Source of the DNA: Persicaria tinctoria | Taxonomy: Eukaryota; Streptophyta; Magnoliopsida; Caryophyllales; Polygonaceae | Direction: 5' to 3' | NCBI GenBank assembly: GCA_037127255.1 | Contig: JBANSL010000002.1 | Coordinates: 98,424,519 to 98,488,518 of the forward strand | DNA length: 64,000 bases | Shown here: positions 54,934-64,000 of the stretch, one piece after another | Numbering within the stretch: position 1 is the stretch's first letter | How the letters are laid out: each line of letters starts with the position of its first letter | Translations under genes and position numbers: made by a program | Notes under the pieces: model-generated | The model's database searches: none | Seen by the model: only the letters and a program-made list of their open reading frames with translations | What the model was told of the DNA's origin: nothing

Positions 54934-57900
54934 ATGGGTAAGTGTTCTCTCTATGTTTGGTAAGTGTTGTTCATATGTAAATACCGTCGATACAAAATAA
55001 TTTGTGCCTACCTATGAAATGCAACAGGGGAAAAATCATCAGTTTGTATCACTGTATTGTTTGGAGGATGGTGGGCGTGTGAAGGCGGCACTTGGGTCTT
55101 CACGGGAACAAGGAGCCAGAAAGCCATCGTGGTGGACGAAAGGATTGACTACGTAAAGCTGAAGAAACAGGTGATGGACAAGTTTAATGTCGATGGGAGG
55201 AATGATGTGGAGCTCACATATGTAAAGCCAAAAAAGGAAGGGTCCAGGCCGTTTGCTATCGGGGATGACGAAGACTTGGAGGCCTACAAGTTTGTAAACG
55301 GGTTGTCTGGAGAACGAAATTGGTCTATCGACCTCAATGTCTCCCTGCGACGCAAGGTTGGTGGAGACGTGCCCGAAGCACAAGGATCGACAACGGATGA
55401 CTCAGACGGTGGTGGTTTGTCTCCTGCAGGCTTGGAGGATGTTGTTGTGCCGTTAACTGGTCCGCCCGTGACCCAAGAAGATCACCCAAATACAGATCTC
55501 CCCGTGGGGCTTGTCGGAGAAGACGAAGATTTGGGAGAAAAAATTATCGAGGTAAACCAAACGTATGTCCAGGTGGAATCATCGGATGTCCAGTTAACAC
55601 AAACAGTTGTCCAGGTGGAATCATCTGATGTCCAGTTAACACAAACAGCTGTCCAGTTAAAGGAGACTTCTGACCAGTTAGGGATAAGTGAGGAGTTAGA
55701 GTTGGAGTTTGCGAAGAGGGAAAAGAATGCCGACGCAGTGAATAAAGGGAAGCAGATCATATATGTCAGCAGTGACATGGAAGATGGAGCCATTGACCTT
55801 GGTAGCTCCTCCGACGAGGATGATGCAATCCCAAAAGTGGTTAAAGTTGAACACGGTAGTTCTGGTCCGACGAAGTCTTGGTCATGGGATTATGAGGCGG
55901 AGCGAGCGGTGAGGGAAGTCGAGGAAGCATACGAAAGACGAAAATGGAAGTCGACCACTTCTCCGAAGCCTACTGAAAGTGAACCAATGGCCGCGGGGAA
56001 CCCATTGGATACCAGCCACTGTGGTATTACGCTCCGGGAGGGACAAACGTTTCGGAGGAAGGAGGATGTGAAGGAACTCGTAGCGTGGGCGGGTCTGACT
56101 CGCTGCTTCACGACGAAGGTGAAGAAGTCAACGAAGACCTTGTATGTTGTAGGGTGCGCTGCTCGCAACTGCAAGTGGTCATGTCGGGCTTCGACTTACA
56201 AGGGAACGGGGTTGTGGAAGATCCGAAAGCTTGTGGACGAGCACACGTGCTCGCTGGACGAGGCGGTCACCCAAAAAAACAGTGCGTCATACACGCATCT
56301 GGGGCGTCGCATTGTCGAAAGGTATGTGCCCCAATACGCAAAACTTAACTGGACTCTTGCCTAAATTCCACTGGACATATAGATATACACACTGGACACA
56401 CAACACTAGTAATTACTGGACACACAACTGCATTCACTGGACTTCAGTCACTGGACACACAACTTTCTTAACTGGACACACAACTAGTGTAACTGGACAC
56501 AGTTATATTTTCACTGGACACACAACTAACTTCACTGGACACATGTGTGTGAATGGGCATGTTCAGTTTCGGACGGTCGAAGAAGCCCCTCGATCCCGAT
56601 CAAGTGCAGAGGATGATGAAGTCGCAGCTGGGGGTCACATGCAACTACTGGAAGGCGCGCCGAGCCAAGTTGAGTGCGAGGGACATAGTGTACGGAACGG
56701 ACGAGGAAAGTTATCGGAGCATGTACTCGTACATGTACATGCTGGAGCAGGCCAACCCTGGGACGTACACGAGGATAGAACGCGACGCGGAGGGGCGATT
56801 CAAGTATGCGTTTGTGAGTCTTGGAGCGTGGCGGAGGGCTATCCCCCACCTACGGAAGGTAAGTCCTTCCTTACATTTAACAGGACGCTCATTTACTAGA
56901 AACATGACGCCTCTACTAATATCACATGACCACTGTTTGCCTAGACATGACAGATCTAGCTCATCAACATGTTTATTCTCCAGGTTATATCGGTGGACGG
57001 GAGCTTCTTGAAGGGGAAATTTCGAGGGTGCTTGCTATTTGCTACTGCACAAGACGCTGACCACCACATTTACCCCGTAGGCTTCGCCATGGTTGACGGC
57101 GAGAATGATGGGTCTTAGGGGTTCTTCTTCAGGCAGATGTTGCGTGTCGTTGAAGACATGACTGATCTGGTGTGGGTATCTGACCGCCACATGAGCATCC
57201 TAAAGGGCATACGGGATAGCTACATCTTCGCGAAGCATGGCATATGCACATATCACTTATTTCAAAACGTCCGTTTCCGGTTCAAGTGCGGGGGCTTGCA
57301 AGACGAGTTCATGACGATGTGTAAAGCTTACACGTACGATGAGTTCCAGGTGTTGTACGCGGAGTTCTGTGCACGGGTTCCCGGAGCGGGCCCATATCTG
57401 AATGAGGCCGGGTTCAGCAACTGGGCAAGGGCTTTCTACACTGGGAACAGGTACAACATCACAACCACTAATAACTCCGAGTGCTTGAACTCGGTGTTCA
57501 AATATCCTAGAGATTTGCCGCTAACAGCCCTTGTAGATGCCATCCTTGAGACCGTCGGCACGTGGTTCGTCAATAATAGGAAGGCAAGCGGCGAGCAGGG
57601 GAAAGTCGTGAGTGACTGGGTTGGTAACGCCATCAGAGCAAACTTCGTGCAGTCCCTTTCCATGGGCGTCAGACAGCTGAGTGCACATGAGTACGAGGTA
57701 CGCAAGGGAACCTCCACATGGCTTGTAAACCTAGTAGGACGTTTATGCAGATGTAGACGCTTCAACGTAGACCAGTACCCATGCGCGCACGCAATGGCAG
57801 CATCCCAAATGCACGGGATGAATGTGTACTCGCTCGTCAACAACTTGTACAAGGTAGACGCGTGGCGTGCGTGCTACAATGATGTGATCTACCCAGTCCC

Positions 57901-58045
57901 GTCGCGAGAGAATTGGAGGGTGCCCGAGGCAATCGCCAAGGAAACTTGCCTCCCCCCACTTATCAAGGTACGCTCTGGCAGGCCGAAGACATCTAGGTAC
58001 CCGTCTCAGTGGGAAAGGAAGTTCCCGAAAAGGCGCCGCACATAG
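54934..58045 (+). pseudogene. MuDR-type transposase of the MULE, spliced, one nonsense codon
   Basis: The proposed structure is a 4-nt first exon (ATGG, 54934-54937; donor GTAAGTG), exon 2 at 55028-56321, exon 3 at 56567-56858 and exon 4 at 56984-58045. All joins are GT-AG and in phase, giving about 883 codons. An N-terminal PB1-like domain (WVFTG, IDYVKLKKQVMDKF) and an acidic region with VQVESSDVQL repeats are followed by the Mutator DNA-binding domain (FRRKEDVKELVAWAGL, C-x4-C near WSCRAS, HTC). The MULE DDE core has D in VDGSFLKGKF, D in WVSDRHMS and E in NNSECLNSVF. The SWIM finger CRCRRFNVDQYPCAHAMA comes last. The TAG at 57116-57118 interrupts the core where the family usually has Trp. 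The tiny first exon is an inference. The transposase excises and inserts the element in living relatives. Confidence 0.87.
56322..56566 (+). repeat. transposase intron packed with ACTGGACACACAAC-type repeats
   Basis: The intron runs from the donor GTATGT at 56322 to the acceptor TTCAG at 56566. Within about 200 bp it holds ten copies of ACTGGAC, eight of them ACTGGACA, spaced irregularly at about 15-25 bp. Most are followed by CACAAC. All are on the same strand as the gene. Confidence 0.92.
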
Positions 58046-58547
58046 TGAAGAAAAAGGTGGTATGTTGGCATGACGGGTACATATTTTGGCATGACAGGTG
58101 TATTTCACGCGGTTTGTAGCCAGGGGTAACTTATTCGGAAACCTTATCGCTCCCCCTTTTACATTGAAGTATGGACGTCGCCCGTGTTTTGTTATTACGG
58201 CTTGTTGGGCCTGGGTGCAGCTATGTCATTTTGTACTTGACATGCAGTGATATAAACTTGGCAGGAGATATTTTGGACATGACATGTTTGAATTGTGCAT
58301 TTTCAGTGGAAATGTGGACGACGTAAATATATAACTGTCAACCATCGTACGACCTACATAGTTTCAAAAACAACAAGACATCATAGTTTTAAAACCTGAG
58401 CCCTAGGTTTCCCAAAACGACCTATCGTCGATGCCAAAGTCAACCAAATGAAATCCTACGAAAGCATAACTGTTCAAGCCACCAACAACATGTGCAGACA
58501 ACAGTACAAACAACAATGTTTTTGTAAAAAAAGGACGGAGCCAATGT
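58046..58547. promoter_or_regulatory. convergent inter-gene space of the MULE with GGCATGACA/GACATGACA motifs
   Basis: About 500 bp between the two stop codons. It contains TTGGCATGACGG, TTGGCATGACAGG, TTGACATGC and GGACATGACATG between 58065 and 58280. No open frame of note. It presumably holds both 3' UTRs. Confidence 0.5.
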
Positions 58548-61156
58548 CTACTGAGGATCGGGCCTGGGACAGAAGCCACGGGGGTAGATGTCGACACATA
58601 GGACTAGGTGGTAAGCATCGATAAAAGCGTCGTCCACCCCTTTGAATGCGCGGTCGCCTGATGCGAGCATCTGCAAGAAACGGATAGCGTAGGGGCCGGA
58701 GTCTCCTCTGTGTCACAAAAAGTATGTGTCAAACCTAATGCGCACTAATTACAATATAAATCAGAAGATGGACTACGACGACTTACGATTGCTTGTTCTG
58801 AGGGATCCCCTTCACACGGTTGTACTTGAACGGCTGGGGCAGTTTCCCTGCATGCTTGGCGTGCAGCTCTTGGTGGCCATCCATCAACGGGGGAAGGGTG
58901 TGCGTGATGGGCTTCAGAAGGCCTGGAAAATGTCGCTCAGGAGTGAGACGAGTGTCCGGATCATACACACGGAAGTCCACTCGGCCAGGTCGATCTCAAC
59001 CGCTACCCAATGGTTGTCCTTCAGATTCCATGGGGCCAACACACGGTCGACGCTCGCCCAAGGCTTCGGACACCTCTCCGGCAACATACCGCTGAAGTAG
59101 TACTCCAACTCCTCGTCGACGGGCATACCGGTTTGTCTCTGCAGCAGGACCCCGAAGTAGGGGTCGACGAGTGCGACGCCTGCGTACTTCGACTCGCTGG
59201 CTACCTCCTTTCGGAGGATGCCGCATGCTTCGTCGATATGCTGCAAACAAGGAACACGTGTCCAGTCAACCAAAAAATGTCAAGTTATCGGAGAACGGGT
59301 GGCCGAAGATGGTTGACTTGTCTTTGGTGCTTCTGTCTCGGAGATGGTTGACTTGTCCCCAGGCCCTTTGGCCACAGTCTTAGACCCCTCAGCTAATTAA
59401 GACCTCATCCTCAGTAGCCGGGTCCTCCTACATGACAACAGATTTGTGACATGACGGCTAACAATCTTCACATGACACAAGGGTAAAATAACATGACACG
59501 TAACTGTTTTTGACATGACAGTTGCATTAACACGTCCTACCTCAGGGGTTGCCTTTGTCGTTGGTGCTTATGGCTCGGAGATGGTTGACTTTTCCCCAGG
59601 CCTTTTGGCCACAGTCTTAGACCCCTCAGCTAAGACCTCATCCTCAGTAGCCGGGTCCTCCTACATGACAACAACAGATTTTGACATGACAACTAACAAT
59701 CTTCACATGACACTAGGCGGCAGATGGCTTACCTCAGCGGTTATGACATTGGTAGTGGCTGCTACTGCCTCAAGCCCGGCAGCCCCTACCATTTTAGTTG
59801 GCCCTATGCTACCAGTCTCACCCTGCGCAAATATGCGAAGGAACTTAGACTCGACACCATTATCAACAGTCACATCGCAGTACGACAGGGATAACTAACC
59901 TGTGTGGTGGGTGTTTCTTTGGGGGGTTCTTGTTGATCAGCATCCTTCTCCATTTGGGGCTCCCCATCAACTGGTCCCTTACTCTTACCCATCTCCTATA
60001 GATTATGAGTTAGTGTGACCGTCATTCAAAAAATTTACATCACGGTTTCAGTTAGGGTACTTACCTCAGAAGTTGTCTTGGTGGTTTCATCTTCACCTGC
60101 ATCAGTACCCGATTTCTTACCCATTTCCTTTGGTTGCAACTCAACATCTTCGGTTTCCTCACTGTAAGTTTCATGCCTGTCCTGCGAGTGTGTCACCTCG
60201 TCCTCACCTCGCTTCTTCCCCCTCACCTCCCTTCTCAGCTCCTGCATCGATGCCTCAATCCTTTCCATCCTCTCGTTAAACGTTGCCAATAAGATCGTCC
60301 CCAGATCATCCATCTTTGACAAAATCCTTGAGACATCCACTTCGGAAGCCGTCGTACTTCCCTCACCCTTCGTGCCTGACCCAGATGCTTCCGTCGTGCT
60401 CGGTGGATGTTTGGCTTTATACTCCTCCACGAGGTCGTCGAAGAACTTATCCGGCTTCTCTGTCGCGTACATGGCGCCAACAATAACCCCCTTTCTGACC
60501 TCCTCCGCATCCGGGAGAAGGACTGTCCGAACAGCGTCCACCTCGTCGAACATGCCGAAGTCTTCCTTCGACTACTGGATGCGGGTGGCAACAGAATCGT
60601 ACATCATGTTGTGGTCTATCGACTTATATCTCAGGCACCGAGGGTAGGTTGTGCATGCGCTTTTGCTGGTCTCAGCAAATTGTCTAGCAACTGGCCGCAG
60701 AGCCTCGTACACCCACAACTACAAACAAACAAAACAAACCAGGTGATGACATGTCGACACTTTGCATTTAATCGTGTCCAGTTACCAGGAGCAAGTGTCC
60801 AGTTTAAATCACTATTTGTCATGTGAGATTTATGTCCATACCTGGAATGCAAGGGGGAAGCCGGCTAACAAGTACGACGGCCGAGAGCCGATGACCCTGT
60901 GCTGGAGCTTGCGCTCAACACACCGGTAGAGGAAATCGTGGGTTCGTTCGTAGCACAGTCGCCCCCACGGGTAACGCAAGAACGCCTCGGTGTCAGACAC
61001 CATGTTTACAACCCACCCGTGAATATAGTTACGGGGTTCCTTCGAAAACAGCACCGCCTCCACCAGCAATATGAGCGCGAACTTAAACCGCCTTGCAGCC
61101 GAACGCTCTGACTTCATCGCCACTGTGTACTCTGTCTCGAAGGCCTCCATCCTCAT
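58548..61156 (-). pseudogene. DUF1985 plus Ulp1-like C48 peptidase gene of the MULE (VANC-like candidate)
   Basis: Minus-strand, multi-exon. Exon 1 (61156-60842) carries the DUF1985 core (ALILLVEAVLFSKEPRNYI, MVSDTEAFLRYPWGRLCYE, LLAGFPLAFQ). After a GT-AG intron, the second exon (60718-60065) continues LWVYEALRPVARQFAET, has a TAG at about 60573, then a charged linker with a coiled-coil-like stretch. Small acidic exons follow at about 59999-59903, 59845-59755 and two duplicated ones. The peptidase exons are 59240-58787 and 58702-58548. The peptidase shows DNHWVAVEIDL (His), a frame change, then VYDPD (Asp), and finally GDSGPYAIRF, where C48 enzymes have Cys in place of the Ser. DUF1985-Ulp1 genes travel with plant MULEs. 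Arabidopsis VANDAL anti-silencing VANC proteins are, to my recollection, DUF1985-related. Frame lesions make this copy dead. The 5' end may be missing. Confidence 0.78.
59341..59740 (-). repeat. tandem exon-plus-intron duplication in the DUF1985-Ulp1 gene (period 237 bp)
   Basis: GAGATGGTTGACTTGTCCCC at 59341 and its near copy at 59578 begin two units. Both contain GGCCACAGTCTTAGACCCCT and end in a block of ACATGACA motifs (59430-59520 and 59662-59720). Each unit is one small acidic exon with its AG acceptor (minus strand GTCATGTAG) plus motif-rich intron. Confidence 0.85.
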
Positions 61157-61583
61157 CTTTTCCTTGCCTAAGAACTCGAAGCAGGCAGCCTTGTCCGCCC
61201 ACAGGGTCGTCTTCTACACGCTTCCTTTAATGGCTTTCAATGCGGCGCCGTCTTCTCCTCCGCACTCCCAGGTTCGCCTTCTTCCTTTGCCTTCTTCTCC
61301 TCTCTCGTTTTCGTTTTAAAAATGGCGGTTTCCTGCCTTCTCCACTCCCTCCTCTCTCTCTCTGTTTTCCACAGCAAAGATGTGACAGGTTTTTAAAACT
61401 GCCCTCTCTCTCCTCCTCCCTCCCTTCTTAATTGACTTCCAACAACCGGTTTCCACCCCCCTTTCCCAACCGGCTACCTTCCCATTTTTTTGAGGGGGGG
61501 GTCTAACCCTTGCAATTAGAACCGGTTAGTGGGTTAGGCTAGCAAACCAAACCGGGGCGGGGGTTACTTGCTTTAAATCCCTC
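61157..61583. promoter_or_regulatory. right terminal region of the MULE
   Basis: CT-rich non-coding DNA with no similarity to the left end that I could align beyond a few bases. It should contain the promoter of the minus-strand gene. Several ACCGGTT motifs occur (61445, 61526). Confidence 0.45.
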
Positions 61584-61592
61584 TAAATAAAG

Positions 61593-62885
61593 AGATTTGA
61601 GAGAATTCAAAAAATTGGAAAAGAAATATATCTAGAATTTAGGGAATTTAAATTTACAAATCATATAAAAAAATACTATAACTATTGTGCTACTTACCCA
61701 CCTATGTTGATCGATTCATCTCTTCATAAGCTTTTTTGTACCTACAAATTAAATAAATAGAATAAACATTAGAATACACAACAATAATAATAGTAATAAA
61801 GGGAAGATTATGAAAAAGAATGAAAAAAGTAGAAAACATATATTAAATATATAGTATTAAAATTAAAAAGTTTGAGAAATAAACAAAGGTTTCAACCATA
61901 ATATAATGTGAAAGAATTAAACAAAATCATGAACTCTAAAATGCTAAAAAAATATGTGCTACAATGTTAAAATTAGAAGTCTAAATCTCCCAATATTCTT
62001 CACATCTTTCTTTTAAATATAAAAAGCACGGTTTGTGCACAAATGCATGACCTCCACCTTCTTATATATATGCCCTTCATTATTTGTATTCTCTTGATAT
62101 TCCCTTTGATTAAAATTTTGAAAAGATAAAAGGTCACAACTACACAATAAATTGCAATTAATTTTATTTTGGTAAAGATGAAATAAATTGTAATTAATAC
62201 TATTATTTAGAAGGTGGAAGGTCTTTCTTAGAAATTAGAATTACTATTTTTTAAGCATAATAATTTATTTTTTTACATGTTCTTTAATTAGAGGTTTTCG
62301 AAAATTAAATAAAGGGATACAATCACACAAAAAAATACTATTTATGATAAATTTGGATTAATTTTCTGATTTGGTGTGGATTATTTTTAAATTTTTTAAA
62401 TAAAATACAAGTTCTGAAAGAGGAAAAAAAAACTATGGCAAAAAAAGATAAAGTTAAATTAGATTTTTATTGTATATGACATAAGTATATACATTTATGA
62501 AATGAAGACATTTAGGGTATAGATTTATGGGTAAGTTTGGGAAGGTGGAAGATCTCCACAATAAATTGAAATTAATATTTTTATTAGTAATTTTTTTTTG
62601 AAACGTAATATTGTTTTGGTCTCTTGATATTTCTTTTAATTAGGTTAGATGTTTTGGAAAACAAAAGGCTACAAAACCACACAATAAATTTTAGTAATAA
62701 ATTGAAAATCAGAAATAATAAATTATTATTTTTGATAAATTTTAATATATAATATAATGCATTTAAAAAAAGAGTTAACAACTACTACCGTTTTGATATA
62801 GTTTAATATTTTAATAAATTATATTTTTGATAAATTTTAATATATATAATAAATTGATAAATTTTTAAGGTTTAGATGAAGAGGT
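61593..62885. other. AT-rich non-coding sequence, right shell around the MULE
   Basis: Contains three diverged copies of a segment with CTCTTGATATT...CTTTNATTA followed by ACACAATAAATT (about 62092-62165, 62277-62340, 62619-62695). No gene on either strand. Confidence 0.45.
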
Positions 62886-63040
62886 TATTATTATTATTAT
62901 TATTATAAATTAATTAGATTAGATTGTCATTAAGTAGAAAATGACAAAGTAGGAAAATAAAATAAAAGATGTAGCTATTAAGATTTGAACCTTGGTTGGA
63001 GGGATTCTCATCAACAACTACTACCATTGGGCTAAGGAAA
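62886..63040 (-). mobile_element. SINE-like unit with tRNA-type pol III promoter (candidate)
   Basis: On the minus strand TAGCCCAATGG matches the A box (TRGCNNARYGG), and GTTCAAATC about 35 bases later matches the B box (GWTCRANNC). The unit then runs to a (TAA)n-like simple repeat at 62889-62911, as SINEs often do. It is not a folded tRNA gene: the acceptor and anticodon stems do not pair convincingly. No TSD was identified. Confidence 0.5.
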
Positions 63041-64000
63041 TTATATTGATGGATGTTGAGCATATAAGAAAAAATAGCAAATTTTTTGTGGAGTTAATAA
63101 TAGCAATAAATTGCCCATGAACACAACTTTTTATGTTATTATTATGTTATTATATTATATATAGATTGTATAGAGGTATGTGTGATGGATCTTGTTATAA
63201 TGCAAACTCATATGCTTCTAAGAATAAGACAGATTAAATGACTAAATCAGTTTAGAAAATGTTGTTTTCCCCACTTCTGATTGCAACTCTCAATGACTAA
63301 ATCAATATCATAACTTTATCCAAATAGTAAATTAGTTGTTCTTAAGGAGACATGAAATAAATTAATGCATATTTTAATGTTTTATCTTACAGTAATTGTT
63401 TCAAGTGGCCACTTCCCACCTATCCTCAACCTAAGGATTAATGGTGAGTCTGTCAAGCCAAGCGGTTAATAACGAGGGTCACGTAGGTCTTCCTGATGTT
63501 AAACTAACATATGTCCAATCAAACATGAAATTTAGAAGTGATGATCTGATTAGTAATTTTTTCCTTATATGTTTAATGCTTATATGGTTATATCCTTGGT
63601 ACAACTTGTATATGACAGTTGAAATTCATGAAAGTTTGAAAGTTAGATTTTCAAATTGAAGTGCAATTTGTAAATAGGATAGTTAGGGTTTGTGGAATTT
63701 GAGAACCAATTGGGTCTGATTTTTTAATAGAAGGTTAACTTTGAGGCTTTTGAATTGTTTAGTGTAGGAGAAAGATGGATTTTCAATTCAATCGGCAAAT
63801 CAAAGTGCTACATTTAAACAAGAGAAAGTAGGAATCGACAATTCAATTGTTTAGTTCAAAGCTATTTTTTTTGAAAAAAAAAAAAGAAAAAGAAGAAGAG
63901 GTTGCCAATAAAATTGAGAGCACAAGTGGTTGTCCACTGTAACCAAAAAAAATCCTCAGCAACTCTCAAATTTGTGAAGTGGATTTCCTCCTCTTTCTGC
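63041..64000. other. intergenic to window end, no gene seen
   Basis: AACACAACTTTTTATG at about 63121 resembles the right end of the Helitron-like element at 38050. Beyond it, only short open stretches (longest 72 codons, 63441-63659) without domain similarity. Confidence 0.45.

Larger units (their letters stand above)
54185..61583 (+). mobile_element. Mutator-like element, VANDAL-like organisation, 7.4 kb
   Basis: The proposed 9-bp TSD TAAATAAAG is at 54176-54184 and 61584-61592. The element starts GGCAAATTTGC and ends AAATCCCTC. The ends show little inverted similarity, as in non-TIR MULEs. It contains a spliced MuDR-type transposase (plus strand, 54934-58045) and a converging DUF1985 plus Ulp1-like peptidase gene (minus strand, 61156-58548). 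Short motifs (ACTGGACA and ACATGACA types) are dispersed through non-coding parts and are not obvious outside the element. Both genes carry stop or frame lesions. The TSD is low in complexity, so the exact ends are less certain than the element itself. Confidence 0.8.

Noticed and set aside
62981..63037. tRNA gene on the minus strand
   Set aside because: A and B boxes are present, but acceptor and anticodon stems do not pair convincingly; SINE-like is the better reading.

Overview
This window is plant nuclear DNA, most likely from a repeat-rich eudicot (species not determined). The evidence is: primer-binding sites complementary to plant initiator tRNA-Met, GT-AG introns, L1-type LINEs with an RNase H and zf-RVT tail, Copia, CACTA, hAT, MULE, Stowaway and Helitron-type elements, and decayed copies of plant gene families (F-box, MAM33, MED16). 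I see no host gene that looks intact. The only long undamaged coding region is the gag-pol frame of a Copia element. Most of the window is transposable elements nested in one another or in dead genes, and many can be delimited to the base by target-site duplications (TSDs).

Layout. 1-4957: an L1-type LINE whose RNase H region is split by a 2,685-bp solo LTR (1862-4546, TSD ACCAA). 4988-5752: a minus-strand LTR with its primer-binding site, next to a 32-bp-period repeat. 6900-10500: gene-fragment territory containing two recognisable adjacent exons of Mediator subunit 16. 10805-21290: three damaged MAM33 (mitochondrial p32/glycoprotein family) copies; copies 1 and 2 face each other and copy 3 diverges. 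Between and around them are a 1.2-kb foldback MULE (12050-13276), a hAT element (14341-16301) carrying its own nested hAT MITE, and a LINE (17963-19799). 21884-26645: a young Copia element with identical LTRs. 27430-40695: three F-box pseudogenes on the minus strand. The second is split by an internally deleted CACTA element (30713-34346), and the third preserves the empty site. A Helitron-like unit (34538-38063) and a Stowaway MITE (38381-38615) lie between copies 2 and 3.

41152-52849 is an 11.7-kb LTR element with 3,235-bp, almost identical LTRs and an interior with no recognisable retroviral-type proteins, so it is a large retrotransposon derivative (LARD). It landed in a 32-bp minisatellite whose halves flank it, and it carries a Stowaway MITE.

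54185-61583 is the most interesting object: a 7.4-kb Mutator-like element without obvious terminal inverted repeats. It has a spliced MuDR-type transposase on the plus strand and a converging DUF1985 plus Ulp1-like peptidase gene on the minus strand. Short motifs (ACTGGACA and ACATGACA types) are densely repeated in the introns, the 5' region and the inter-gene space of this element. The arrangement resembles the VANDAL class of Arabidopsis MULEs, in which a self-encoded anti-silencing protein binds short repeated motifs of its own element. Here the motifs, the gene order and an apparent Cys-to-Ser change in the peptidase all look specific to this element. Both genes carry nonsense or frameshift lesions, so this copy is dead, but it records the design of the family. 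The MULE sits in AT-rich DNA that may be a second, decayed Helitron, and a SINE-like unit with pol III boxes lies at about 62.9-63.0 kb.
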